Below are positions 30,675 to 41,176 of a stretch of DNA of 64,000 nucleotides, one piece after another (the stretch's first letter is position 1; each line of letters starts with the position of its first letter). The notes under the pieces are model-generated. The model was given only the letters and a program-made list of their open reading frames with translations. It was not told where the DNA came from and made no database searches. A program made the translations under genes and the position numbers. Where the stretch lies: positions 21,038-85,037 of the forward strand of contig JALONK010000012.1 of the NCBI GenBank assembly GCA_025454975.1, in the 5' to 3' direction. This stretch comes from Bacteroidia bacterium. GTDB lineage: Bacteria > Bacteroidota > Bacteroidia > UKL13-3.

Positions 30675-31508
30675 ATGCCTAAATCTAATAACTCTAATAT
30701 AATTAAATTTCTTAATGAAGGTAAAAACTCAATGTTAAGGGAAACAATTTTTAAGTATGCCTTCTACCACGACATCAAACTAGCAGCAGCGCAATTCAAT
30801 TCGAATTTAAAAATTTATGAACCTGAAGTCGATAATGAAGGGTGTGACATAATAATTGAAGATACAAGAGATTTTAGTAGAAAAATACAACTAAAATCAA
30901 CATATCATTCAAGGACTGCAGTTTGGCATATACATAAGAATATATTGTGTCCTGCATTCAATCAATCGAGCGACTTTGGCTTGGATAATATTTTTTGTCC
31001 TACCTATCCAGGAGCAGTAGTTTTAATAAAAGCCAAAGAGAAAACAACAGATTCAGCAAATGATTTTACTTCGCATAAGGGTTTTTATCCTCAAAATGAT
31101 TACGAATATCTTTACACAGATATTAATGTTATCTACCTTATTTATTTAGATATTATTAAAGGTAATTCATCCGCCAAAGCTAATGCTAAAAGAGTTATCT
31201 CACTTATTCGTGAACCATTCTATTTTGACAAAATAAAAGTACAGAAAAATTTATTTATAACAGTAAATGGTACAGCTTCCTTAATCAAACTTTTAGGATT
31301 CTGTGGTCAAGTTGAATTTTTAAATCATACTCATAAGTTTATAAGAAATTGTGTAAACCCGGCTAATTTCTTCAAAACACTTTTAGATTACAATCCCTAT
31401 GAAGTATCTGAAATTGAGTTACAAAATAGAAACCAACTCCTCAACAAAGACAAGGAACTACATAAAGAACTAGTTATTAAATCACTTAAGCAATTGGTAT
31501 TAATATAA
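30675..31508 (+). CDS. Uncharacterised protein with putative PD-(D/E)xK nuclease-like core
   Basis: 277 aa; 'KIYEPEVDNEGCDIIIEDTRDFSRKIQLKSTYHS' resembles the D...(E/Q)xK active-site spacing of Mrr/DUF4365-like nucleases; no confident family match by eye. Confidence 0.5.
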   Translation: MPKSNNSNIIKFLNEGKNSMLRETIFKYAFYHDIKLAAAQFNSNLKIYEPEVDNEGCDIIIEDTRDFSRKIQLKSTYHSRTAVWHIHKNILCPAFNQSSDFGLDNIFCPTYPGAVVLIKAKEKTTDSANDFTSHKGFYPQNDYEYLYTDINVIYLIYLDIIKGNSSAKANAKRVISLIREPFYFDKIKVQKNLFITVNGTASLIKLLGFCGQVEFLNHTHKFIRNCVNPANFFKTLLDYNPYEVSEIELQNRNQLLNKDKELHKELVIKSLKQLVLI

Positions 31509-31699
31509 TCTAGTAAACATATACCGAATTCATCTAAGCCAAACACTCACACCAAAACTTAACAATGTACGCGACTGTTCTAAATAAAATATATAATTAA
31601 GACGAGTCAACTATCAGCTAACTATCCTCACTTTCTCTTCAACCTCACTTCCGCAACTTAAACCATCCAGTCCCCATCCGCCTCTCACATCATTTTCAC

Positions 31700-33145
31700 C
31701 TAATACACATAAAACGAATAAAATCCTCTTGAGCCATTTGAGTAAACGCCTTCAATGATTATTTGTCCGCGGATGTTTTCTAAATCTTGTATGAGTGGTT
31801 CGGCTTTGGTATATTCTTTTTTGTTAATTGATGTGATTATAAACTCTTCAGGGATGCCCATATTTCTTATTCTTCCGGCTCTTATCTCGGTAATTTTAAC
31901 GCCGAATTTTATGCCATATTTATCGCTTTCTACTTTTGAAATAGGAGTGAAGTCGGCACCCAATACATTAGAAGTAATACTTTGCTTTTTAATAATAGCT
32001 GTATTGCCGTCGCGGTTAATTAACTTCAGATATATATCTTGTACTTTACCATTTCTTATAATGGCCAATTTTATGCGGTCGCCCGGACGATAATAGCTTA
32101 CTTGTTCATCAAATAATACCTTAGTTTCTATTTCTTTTTCATTCACTTTGATAATCACATCACCGGCTTTTATGCCTGCTTCTTCCGCAGGTCCGGTTGG
32201 CAACACATATTGTACATACACTCCTAAGTTATTGTTTATTGACAATTGGTCGGCCAAGGCTCCGTCAATATCTTTAACATCCATTCCCGTAAAACCTCGT
32301 TGTACTTCGTTGTACTCAATTAAATCTTTCACAATTTTTTGTACAAGGTTTGATGGAATAGCAAAACCATAACCGTTATACGAACCGGTGTTTGAGGCAA
32401 TGGCTGTGTTTATGCCAATCAACTCACCATTTGTATTTACTAATGCACCGCCGCTATTACCCGGATTAATGGCAGCATCGGTTTGTATAAAACTTTCAAT
32501 GGGGAATCTATTGTTTACCACATTTATGTTTCTGCCTTTGGCACTTACAATACCTGCGGTTACAGTTGAAGTAAGGTTAAAAGGATTTCCTACTGCTAAA
32601 ACCCATTGACCAATTTTCACTTGGTCGCTATTTCCGAAAGTAATATGTTGTAATGTTTGGGCTTCAATTTTAAGCAGCGCCAAATCTGTTGACCCATCAG
32701 TGCCTATAACTTTTGCTTTATATGTATGTTTATTATTATTGGTGATTACTTCAATAACATCTGCATTTTTAACCACATGTAAGTTGGTTACGATATAACC
32801 ATCAGCACTAATAATTACCCCACTTCCCGAACTGGTTACCGGTCCTCTTCTGCCAAAAAAATCCCAGCTCGACCAAAAGTCGAAGAACGGATCGGCTACT
32901 TGCTGATTGCTTAAGGTTTTAATGAATACTACGGTTGGGGTAGCAATAGCCGAAGCCTTTATCATATCTTCACTTCCGGGGGTATTTATTCCATTAAAGG
33001 ATACATTATTCGTTAACATCCCCTCATTATTTTCAGTTGAAGCAGAAGTGAAATACACACGATTGGGTAATAAGAAATAAAAACCTGCGGCACCTGCAAC
33101 GCCACTTACAAAAGCAATCAATACTATTTTTAAAGTAAACTTCAT
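31700..33145 (-). CDS. DegP/HtrA-type serine protease with PDZ domain
   Basis: IVTNLHVVKNAD, DLALLKIEA, GNSGGALVNTNGELIGINTAI; start refined to MKFTLKIVLIAF (33145). Confidence 0.95.
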   Translation of the reverse strand: MKFTLKIVLIAFVSGVAGAAGFYFLLPNRVYFTSASTENNEGMLTNNVSFNGINTPGSEDMIKASAIATPTVVFIKTLSNQQVADPFFDFWSSWDFFGRRGPVTSSGSGVIISADGYIVTNLHVVKNADVIEVITNNNKHTYKAKVIGTDGSTDLALLKIEAQTLQHITFGNSDQVKIGQWVLAVGNPFNLTSTVTAGIVSAKGRNINVVNNRFPIESFIQTDAAINPGNSGGALVNTNGELIGINTAIASNTGSYNGYGFAIPSNLVQKIVKDLIEYNEVQRGFTGMDVKDIDGALADQLSINNNLGVYVQYVLPTGPAEEAGIKAGDVIIKVNEKEIETKVLFDEQVSYYRPGDRIKLAIIRNGKVQDIYLKLINRDGNTAIIKKQSITSNVLGADFTPISKVESDKYGIKFGVKITEIRAGRIRNMGIPEEFIITSINKKEYTKAEPLIQDLENIRGQIIIEGVYSNGSRGFYSFYVY

Positions 33146-33225
33146 GGTTGTGTAAATTGATGTACAAAAATAATAGCTGCAATCCAAACAGGAAAGCAGC
33201 TATATAATCTTTTAACAGAGGAATG

Positions 33226-34368
33226 TTATTTCCTGATATAAATAATATTGGCTTTAAGGTTTAACTTATGTTCAACACGGTCGGGTGTGTTGGTAATCAC
33301 AATAATTTCTTTCGTTACTTCACCAATATCATATTTGGCATTAAACTGAATGGTAATAGCCACTTTTTTGTTTCTTTTAATTGGTTTACTATAGTCGAAA
33401 TTAGTAGTTATACAGCCACAGTCACTATAAATTTTTCTGATAAACATTGGCGATTTTCCGGTATTTGTAACATAAAATGTAGCTTGTTTAACGGTGTTAA
33501 TTTGCATGGTATCAACATTAACTATAGGCGTAAGTGCTTTAAAAACCGGAGGCTTTTGTAAAAATTTAGGGGGTTGAATACTAAAGTTTTCCAGTAAGTT
33601 AACCTTAACAAAAATTTTCTTTATCGGTGATTTAGGGTCATCTGTATTAATTAATATTTCATCAGTCCTTTTTCCGTAATCCTTTGCCAGTGCGCCATTT
33701 ACTTTTATGGTAAAGGTTGTACCATTATCAGCATATAAAATAAATTGGTCGGGCGTGGCCGTAATATACTCAGGAGCTTTAATGGATTTAATATTTATAT
33801 CCTTGAATGTAGGATTAAACATATTAACGAAGGCCGAATCGGTTTGATTAATATATAAAGTATCGAAGCGCACGTTGTTCATTGCCAAACGAGTATTTCC
33901 TTGAACTTCGGGATAATATTGGTATAACCTTGCGTTTCTGTCATCAACATTACCTGTCATACTTAGGTAATAAACACTAGGACTTCCGTCGGTAAACACG
34001 GTGAATTTTTTTGTTACCTTACCACTTTGCAAGGCAGGAAAAAATCGGATTTCAATTTGACCTTCTTTATCGGCAGCTACGGGAGTTTTTATCCAATCAG
34101 CCTTCGAGCAATCACAATCAGTTTTTACATCAGTAATGCTGATTGCTCCTTTACCCACATTTTTAAATTTAAAAGTTAGATAAATCGGTTCTTTAGAATC
34201 TATAACTGTACCAATTTCAAAGTTTGTTCTATCAAAAGATAATGTCCCTTTTTCTGCGGGAACTACTTTATTAACCGGAGTTGTTTTAGGTTTTGCTTTT
34301 GCTTTCTGTGCTTGTAAAGTTCCACTAATCATTACACTGATTAATGTTAAAATCGTTATTATTCTCAT
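33226..34368 (-). CDS. DUF1573 domain-containing secreted protein
   Basis: Signal peptide; FKFKNVGKGAISITDVKTDCDCSKADW and FYVTNTGKSPMFIRKIYSDCGCITTNF repeats. Confidence 0.88.
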   Translation of the reverse strand: MRIITILTLISVMISGTLQAQKAKAKPKTTPVNKVVPAEKGTLSFDRTNFEIGTVIDSKEPIYLTFKFKNVGKGAISITDVKTDCDCSKADWIKTPVAADKEGQIEIRFFPALQSGKVTKKFTVFTDGSPSVYYLSMTGNVDDRNARLYQYYPEVQGNTRLAMNNVRFDTLYINQTDSAFVNMFNPTFKDINIKSIKAPEYITATPDQFILYADNGTTFTIKVNGALAKDYGKRTDEILINTDDPKSPIKKIFVKVNLLENFSIQPPKFLQKPPVFKALTPIVNVDTMQINTVKQATFYVTNTGKSPMFIRKIYSDCGCITTNFDYSKPIKRNKKVAITIQFNAKYDIGEVTKEIIVITNTPDRVEHKLNLKANIIYIRK

Positions 34369-34444
34369 CTATTGTAATTGTTAGTATTATTTTTTCTTCA
34401 ATTTGGATGAATATGCTTGCCAAATAGTTGCAATCGGTAATGTT

Positions 34445-35215
34445 TTACAATAAAGTAAAATCGTCGGCATCTTGATACACAGGGAATGACTGCCGGTAAG
34501 AAATAACCTTATCTTTATTCAGTTCATGAATAGTAACTTCTTCTCTATTCACTGCATGATACAATATTTCACCTGTAGGTTCTACAACCATGCTATCCCC
34601 GGTATGATTTGCTCCTTTGCCATCAACACCCACACGATTAACAGCAACTACATACGATTGGTTTTCAATAGCACGCGCCTGAAGAAGGGTTTTCCAATGC
34701 CCTGCTCTTTTCTCAGGCCAATTGGCAACTATAAAAATGGCTTCATATTGTTCGATAGTTGTACGGCGAATAAAAACCGGAAATCTTATATCATAGCAAA
34801 TTAAAATCAAAAGTTTAAAACCTTTAAAATCAATAATTAATTTTTCGGTTCCGGGAGTAAAATGATGATGTTCATCTCCAATACTAAAGAGGTGCTTTTT
34901 ATCATACACTTCATAGCTGCCATCAGGATTCATCCATATAAAGCGATTAAAAACCTGTTGTTGTTTGTTTTTAATCATTACACTTCCTGCAATTGCAGCT
35001 CCGGTTTTTTTACTCATCTTATTCATCCAACTCAATGTATTACCTTCCATGTTTTCGGCTAATTGAGTGTTCATGGTGAATCCTGTGGTAAATAATTCAG
35101 GTAATAAAAATATATCAACTTGTTCATCAATACTGCCAATCATTGATTCAAAATAATTCAGATTTGATTCAGGATGTTCCCAAGTAATATTACCTTGTAT
35201 GGTTGCAACTTTCAT
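34445..35215 (-). CDS. Nitrilase-superfamily amidohydrolase (omega-amidase-like)
   Basis: E-K-C triad context: LLPELFTTGF / YDKKHLF / LILICYDIRFPVF. Confidence 0.88.
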   Translation of the reverse strand: MKVATIQGNITWEHPESNLNYFESMIGSIDEQVDIFLLPELFTTGFTMNTQLAENMEGNTLSWMNKMSKKTGAAIAGSVMIKNKQQQVFNRFIWMNPDGSYEVYDKKHLFSIGDEHHHFTPGTEKLIIDFKGFKLLILICYDIRFPVFIRRTTIEQYEAIFIVANWPEKRAGHWKTLLQARAIENQSYVVAVNRVGVDGKGANHTGDSMVVEPTGEILYHAVNREEVTIHELNKDKVISYRQSFPVYQDADDFTLL

Positions 35216-35217
35216 GT

Positions 35218-36378
35218 TTAGATTTTCATTAGTTGTTCAGCTGCTTTTTCTAATGTTTCATTTTCTTTTGCAAAACAAAACCTTAACACCTGATTATCGG
35301 TATTTTTATGATAAAAAACTGATGTAGGTATCGAGGCTATTTTATATTCTTTAGTTAGCCGTACTGCATAATCAGTGTCTTTTTCCTGGGTAATTTTAGC
35401 GTAACTCAACAGTTGAAAATAAGAACCTTCACATGGTAAAATTTTAAACTTACTACCTTTAATCAATGCACGAAAAGTGTCACGTTTTTCTTGATAAAAT
35501 GCACTAAGTTCTAAGTATGTAGAAGGGTTTTTTAAGTAATCGGCGATAGCATATTGAACAGGAGTATTAGCACTAAAGCACATAAATTGATGCACTTTTC
35601 TAAACTCGGTGGTTAAAGCTGCCGGAGCTAAAACATAGCCCATTTTCCAACCTGTGGTATGAAAGGTTTTACCAAAGCTTGAAACAATAACACTTCTTTC
35701 GGCAAGTTTAGGATAACGAGCCACACTTTGGTGTTCAACCCCATCAAAAATAATGTGTTCATATACCTCGTCACTCAATACAATTATTTCGGTATTTCTC
35801 ACAATCTTTTCCAACCGTTGCATGTCTTGCGCGCTCCACGTGGTGCCGGTGGGATTATGAGGTGTGTTGATGATGATCATTTTGGTTTTATAGTTCACCA
35901 ACTTTTTAACTTCATCCCAATCAACTTTATAATTTGGATATTTAAGTTCAACAAATTTTGCCCTACCGCCATTAACAGTTATGGCAGGTAAATAACTATC
36001 ATAGCAAGGTTCGATTAATATTACTTCATCTCCATCCCCTATAAAAGCACTAATAGCGGCATACAACGCATGAGTTCCGCCGGGAGTTACCGTTATTTCC
36101 TTTTCAGGGTCATACACGGCGCTATATAAGTCTTGGGTTTTTTGAGCAATTTTTTCTCTCAGAGCCATTACTCCGGGCATCGGAGCATATTGGTTGTAAC
36201 CGGCTTTCATATAATGATTAACCAGTTCGATTAATTGTGGAGCACAGGGGAAATCAGGAAAACCTTGTGCTAAATTTATAGCTTGGTGTTCATTGGCCAA
36301 GGCGCTCATCACAGTAAAAATGGTTGTACCTGTTTTTGGAAGTTTACTTTTTACGGTTCCAGAAAATTCAATCATCAA
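35218..36378 (-). CDS. PLP-dependent aminotransferase (methionine aminotransferase / YbdL-like)
   Basis: INLAQGFPDFPCAPQL...IIINTPHNPTGTTWS...SSFGKTFHTTGWKMGYVLAP. Confidence 0.92.
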   Translation of the reverse strand: MMIEFSGTVKSKLPKTGTTIFTVMSALANEHQAINLAQGFPDFPCAPQLIELVNHYMKAGYNQYAPMPGVMALREKIAQKTQDLYSAVYDPEKEITVTPGGTHALYAAISAFIGDGDEVILIEPCYDSYLPAITVNGGRAKFVELKYPNYKVDWDEVKKLVNYKTKMIIINTPHNPTGTTWSAQDMQRLEKIVRNTEIIVLSDEVYEHIIFDGVEHQSVARYPKLAERSVIVSSFGKTFHTTGWKMGYVLAPAALTTEFRKVHQFMCFSANTPVQYAIADYLKNPSTYLELSAFYQEKRDTFRALIKGSKFKILPCEGSYFQLLSYAKITQEKDTDYAVRLTKEYKIASIPTSVFYHKNTDNQVLRFCFAKENETLEKAAEQLMKI

Positions 36379-36502
36379 ATAGTTTCAGTTTATTCAGCGC
36401 CCAATTTAGGTGAATACCATTAACCTGCCAATAAAATGTGCTAATTTTTTAATCAAAATTAACAAAACAAGAATATGCCGTTTTTAGTCAACTTCTTTCA
36501 AC

Positions 36503-36510
36503 TATATTTG
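36503..36510 (+). promoter_or_regulatory. Putative -7 element (TATATTTG) upstream of ABC-F gene
   Basis: TAnnTTTG match 8 nt before ATG at 36519. Confidence 0.35.
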
Positions 36511-36518
36511 CCTGATTT

Positions 36519-38441
36519 ATGATAGCTTTAACAGATTTTGGATTTGAATTCGGAGGTAGATTTTTATACCGTAATGCTAATTGGCACATTAAGCCAAATG
36601 AAAGAATAGGGTTGATTGGTGCAAATGGAACCGGAAAATCAACACTATTAAGAATTATTCATGGCGAATACCAACTCACAGAGGGACATTTATCAAAACC
36701 GCGTGATTTAACCATTGGGTTTTTAAATCAAGACCAACTTAGTTTTGAAACTGAACAATCAATTTTACAAGTGGCCATGAGTGCTTTTCAACGCCAATTA
36801 GATTTGGAAATTGAAATTGAAAAGGTAGTTAAAATTTTAGAAACCGATTATAGTGACGAGGTTATCAATAAACTAAGCGACCTTCAAACTGAATTTGATG
36901 CCTTAGATGGATATAATATTCATCATAAATGTGAAAAGGTTTTGGAGGGTTTAGGATTTACCACTGCACAGCTTGCTCAACCGTATAAAAAGTTTTCAGG
37001 TGGTTGGCGAATGAGGGTGATGTTGGCGAAATTATTATTACAAAAACCACAATTGTTGATGCTTGATGAGCCTACGAATCACTTAGACTTACCAACGATA
37101 GAATGGCTTGAGAATTATTTGCAAACTTATGAAGGTACGGTAATTGTGGTATCGCATGATAGGGAGTTTTTAGACCGAATGGTCAATAAAATAGTTGAGG
37201 TAAACGGTCAAAAAATTTATGAATACAGCGGCAACTATTCATTCTTTCTTGAGGCTAAATCAGAACGGATGGATTTGCAACAACGCCAGTATGATAATCA
37301 ACAACAATTTATAAAACAGCAGGAGCAATTTATCAACCGTTTTAAGGCCAAGGCATCAAAAGCAACCGCAGCTCAAAGCAGGGTGAAACTGCTAGAAAAA
37401 TTAGACCGAATTGAAGCACCGGAAGATGAATCGTTTGAAATAAATATTGATTTCAGAATGAGCACAGCGTCTGGAAAGGTAGTGAGTACGATTAAAGAAG
37501 TGAATAAAGCTTATCCCGATATTAATATTTTATCCCAAGCTTCAGGTGAGATTGTTAGGGGCGATAAAATTGCTTTGATAGGGGCTAATGGAAAAGGAAA
37601 ATCTACCTTACTTCGATTAATTGCAGGTGCCGAACAATTTGATGGAGAAATTATTAAGGGTCATAATGTGATTGAAGCTTTTTACGCGCAACATCAGTTA
37701 GAATCGTTAAACATTGAAAATGAAATTCTGCAAGAAATGCAGCAACATGCCGGAGAGCGCACTGATACCGAGTTGCGAACTTTGTTAGGTTGTTTTTTAT
37801 TTACCAATGAAGAAGTATTTAAAAAAATAAAAGTATTAAGTGGTGGCGAAAAAGCACGTGTGGCTTTGGCTAGAACTTTATTGGCAGAAGCTAACTTTTT
37901 GTTGCTGGATGAGCCAACCAACCACTTAGATATGAAATCAATAGGTATCTTAGTGCAAGCGTTGCAACAATATAAAGGCACTTTTATAGTAGTATCTCAC
38001 GATAGGTATTTTATATCACAAATTGCCAATAAAATTTGGTGGTTGGAGAACGGAGAAATCAAAGAATATCCGGGAACGTATGATGAGTATGAATATTGGC
38101 GTAAAAAACAAGAAGATGAAAAGAAAGCAGCGGCTGCCAATCAACCTAAACAACCTAACAAGCCTGAGAAAAAAGCAGCGGAAACCAAACCAAATGGAGA
38201 TAAATCCGGTACTGATAAGTTGCAGCAATTAAAAAAGGATTTTGCCTTATTAGAGCAAACTATTGCCGAGATGAAAGCAAATTTAGAAGCATTAGAAGCC
38301 CAATTTTCGCAACCTGAAATTTCTCAAAATCCAACACAAATGAAACAATATAAAGGTGAATACGATGCCTTACAATATAAGCTAAACACGTTGGAGCAAC
38401 AGTATGAAAAAACTTTTGAAGATATTTTAGCCTTAGAGTAA
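36519..38441 (+). CDS. ABC-F family ATP-binding protein
   Basis: Two NBDs: GANGTGKSTLLRIIHG, LDEPTNHLDLPTIEWLE; GANGKGKSTLLRLIAG, LSGGEKARVALARTLLAEANFLLLDEPTNHLDMKS; charged linker and C-terminal coiled coil. Confidence 0.96.
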   Translation: MIALTDFGFEFGGRFLYRNANWHIKPNERIGLIGANGTGKSTLLRIIHGEYQLTEGHLSKPRDLTIGFLNQDQLSFETEQSILQVAMSAFQRQLDLEIEIEKVVKILETDYSDEVINKLSDLQTEFDALDGYNIHHKCEKVLEGLGFTTAQLAQPYKKFSGGWRMRVMLAKLLLQKPQLLMLDEPTNHLDLPTIEWLENYLQTYEGTVIVVSHDREFLDRMVNKIVEVNGQKIYEYSGNYSFFLEAKSERMDLQQRQYDNQQQFIKQQEQFINRFKAKASKATAAQSRVKLLEKLDRIEAPEDESFEINIDFRMSTASGKVVSTIKEVNKAYPDINILSQASGEIVRGDKIALIGANGKGKSTLLRLIAGAEQFDGEIIKGHNVIEAFYAQHQLESLNIENEILQEMQQHAGERTDTELRTLLGCFLFTNEEVFKKIKVLSGGEKARVALARTLLAEANFLLLDEPTNHLDMKSIGILVQALQQYKGTFIVVSHDRYFISQIANKIWWLENGEIKEYPGTYDEYEYWRKKQEDEKKAAAANQPKQPNKPEKKAAETKPNGDKSGTDKLQQLKKDFALLEQTIAEMKANLEALEAQFSQPEISQNPTQMKQYKGEYDALQYKLNTLEQQYEKTFEDILALE

Positions 38442-38442
38442 T

Positions 38443-39699
38443 ATGAAAATAATCAAACCAATTGTTGTTGCGCTATTTTGTTTATTGACGTTTTTTGTGC
38501 ACGCACAAGCGCCATTAGACAATAAGATATATGATGATAAAGTTCATTCGGTACAACTGGTGAAAGCCGGAACCGAAGATCGTTATCCGTTAATTAACTT
38601 AAATGGAGGCGGACAATTGGAATTAAGTTTTGATATTCTTGGAAACCAAAACGAATATTTTCAATATACACTTATTCATTGCGACGCCAATTGGAATCCC
38701 ACACCTTTAAATCAAAATGAATATTTAAAGGGAATAACCTTTGATAATATCAACGACTTTAAATATTCAACCAATACTTATATTAAATATGTACATTATT
38801 CGGTAACTGTTCCTAATGATAATATTAAACCAATGATTGCCGGTAATTATATTATCAAAGTTTACCGAAATTTTGATGAAAATGATGTGGTGTTAACCCG
38901 CAGAATGATGGTGATTAATCCGGCAGTAAACATAGATGGTACGGTAAAACCCGCAACATTAGCGCAGTACAGATACACCCGTCAAGAGATTAACTTTAAT
39001 GTAAGTTACCGAGGTTTTAATATTCCCGACCCATTTCGAGATGTAAGTGTTGTTATTATGCAAAATTATAGGTGGGATAATGCCATTACAGGACTTAAAC
39101 CGTTATTCATCAGAGATAATACGTTAGACTATAATTACTTCGACCAAACAACATTTCCGGGAGGTAATGAGTATCGCTTTTTTGATACAAGAAGCTTACG
39201 ACAACTAAGCCAGAACGTGCGAACCAAAACGCTCGATACCATGTATCATTGTTATCTTAATTATGAAGAATCGCGAGGCAGCAAACAATATTTTAATTAT
39301 CTTGATTTTAATGGAAGAAGGGTGATAGCTAATCGCGACGGACAAAACGGTGATATTGACGGAGATTATGCATCTGTAACTTTTTATTTATTAAGTTTAA
39401 ACCAATTGCAACGAGATGTTTATGTAATTGGTGAATTTACAGATTGGAAGTTATTACCTGAATATAAAATGTTTTATAACAAATCACGTCTCCGTTACGA
39501 GATGGATGCATTATTAAAACAAGGCCGATATGAATATAAATATACCACAATGGATGCCGAAGGAAAGCCTGATGAGGTTGAACTGGAAGGGTCGCACGCA
39601 GGCACCGAAAACGAGTATGTGATATTTATTTACCATAAGCATATTCAATTTAAATACGACGAATTGGTAGGCTTTAAAATCTTAAAAACACAATTTTAA
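38443..39699 (+). CDS. Type IX secretion system plug protein (DUF5103)
   Basis: 418 aa secreted; LIHCDANWNPTPLNQNEYLKGITFDNINDFKYSTNTYIKYVHY pattern typical of DUF5103/PlugT9SS. Confidence 0.85.
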   Translation: MKIIKPIVVALFCLLTFFVHAQAPLDNKIYDDKVHSVQLVKAGTEDRYPLINLNGGGQLELSFDILGNQNEYFQYTLIHCDANWNPTPLNQNEYLKGITFDNINDFKYSTNTYIKYVHYSVTVPNDNIKPMIAGNYIIKVYRNFDENDVVLTRRMMVINPAVNIDGTVKPATLAQYRYTRQEINFNVSYRGFNIPDPFRDVSVVIMQNYRWDNAITGLKPLFIRDNTLDYNYFDQTTFPGGNEYRFFDTRSLRQLSQNVRTKTLDTMYHCYLNYEESRGSKQYFNYLDFNGRRVIANRDGQNGDIDGDYASVTFYLLSLNQLQRDVYVIGEFTDWKLLPEYKMFYNKSRLRYEMDALLKQGRYEYKYTTMDAEGKPDEVELEGSHAGTENEYVIFIYHKHIQFKYDELVGFKILKTQF

Positions 39700-39701
39700 T
39701 C

Positions 39702-41150
39702 TTGATGATTACCTTACAAAATTATATTAATGGCGAGCTGATTGCACCTGTTTCCGGAGCCTATTTGTCAAATACAAATCCTGCAACAGGAGAGGTGTTT
39801 TCTGAATGTCCGGATAGTGATGAGCGAGATGTGGATTTAGCCTATGTAGCTGCTGAAAACGCTTTTGAGCAATGGAGCAATACTCCTGCCGAAAAAAGAG
39901 GTAGAATCATGCTTAAAATAAGTGAATTATTGGAACGTGATTTACAACTGTTTGCAGAGGCTGAAACAACAGATCAGGGTAAACCATTATGGCTTTCAAA
40001 AAATGGTGAAATTCCTCGTGCCATCAGTAATATCAGGTTTTTCGGAACCGCCATTGAACACTTCTCAAGTGAAGCCCATCCAATGGGAAATCATGCCATC
40101 AATTATACCTTACGTTCACCAATAGGTGTGGTAGGTTGTATTTCGCCTTGGAATTTACCTTTGTATTTATTTACGTGGAAAATTGCTCCTGCATTAGCAA
40201 CCGGGAATTGTGTAGTGGCTAAGCCAAGTGAAATTACACCATACACAGCATACTTATTCAGTAAAATTTGTATTGAAGCCGGATTACCTCCCGGAGTATT
40301 AAATATTGTTCATGGGTTAGGTCATAAAGTAGGGAGTGCCATTACATCACACCCAAGCATAAAAGCAATAAGCTTTACAGGTGGAACTAAAACAGGTGCC
40401 GAAATTGCAAAGGTTGCAGCACCAATGTTTAAAAAGTTATCCTTAGAATTAGGCGGTAAAAATCCAAACATCATTTTTGCTGATTGTGATTTTGAAGCCA
40501 TGCTAGCAGAAACAGTTCGTTCGTCGTTTTTAAACCAAGGCGAAATATGTTTATGTGGCTCGAGGATATTTATAGAGCGCAGCATTTACGACAAATTTAA
40601 ATCAGCCTTTGTTGAAAAAGTTAAAACTGAGTTGGTGGTAGGCGATCCTATGAATCCTAAAACCAAAACCGGAGCAATTGTAAGTAAGGCCCATTTCGAG
40701 AAGGTTTTAAGTTATATTGAATTAGCCAAACAGGAAGGAGGAACCGTTTTATGTGGTGGGGAAGTAGTTAAACCTGATGGCGTTTGTGCCAACGGATGGT
40801 TTATTGCACCAACCATAATAGAAGGATTGCCATATACGTGTAGAACTAATCAGGAAGAAATTTTTGGTCCTGTAGTTACACTCTCCCCATTTGATACTGA
40901 AGAGGAAGTATTAAAAATGGCGAACTCAACAGAATATGGATTAGCGGCTACTATTTGGACCCAAGATGTTACTAAAGCACATCGGGTAGCTCAATTGGTA
41001 AAAAGCGGAATTGTTTGGATTAATTGTTGGTTATTACGCGATTTAAGAACTCCGTTTGGTGGTGTAAAAAGTAGTGGAGTGGGCAGAGAAGGCGGACTTG
41101 AAGCCTTACGGTTTTTTACAGAAGCTAAAAACATTTGTGTAAAACTCTAA
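39702..41150 (+). CDS. Aldehyde dehydrogenase family protein
   Basis: PWNLPLYLFTWKIAPALATGN, FTGGTKTGAEI, LSLELGGKNPNIIFADCD, FLNQGEICLCGSRIF. Confidence 0.95.
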   Translation: MMITLQNYINGELIAPVSGAYLSNTNPATGEVFSECPDSDERDVDLAYVAAENAFEQWSNTPAEKRGRIMLKISELLERDLQLFAEAETTDQGKPLWLSKNGEIPRAISNIRFFGTAIEHFSSEAHPMGNHAINYTLRSPIGVVGCISPWNLPLYLFTWKIAPALATGNCVVAKPSEITPYTAYLFSKICIEAGLPPGVLNIVHGLGHKVGSAITSHPSIKAISFTGGTKTGAEIAKVAAPMFKKLSLELGGKNPNIIFADCDFEAMLAETVRSSFLNQGEICLCGSRIFIERSIYDKFKSAFVEKVKTELVVGDPMNPKTKTGAIVSKAHFEKVLSYIELAKQEGGTVLCGGEVVKPDGVCANGWFIAPTIIEGLPYTCRTNQEEIFGPVVTLSPFDTEEEVLKMANSTEYGLAATIWTQDVTKAHRVAQLVKSGIVWINCWLLRDLRTPFGGVKSSGVGREGGLEALRFFTEAKNICVKL

Positions 41151-41176
41151 TTGCATAAACAAGAAAAAACCATGCA

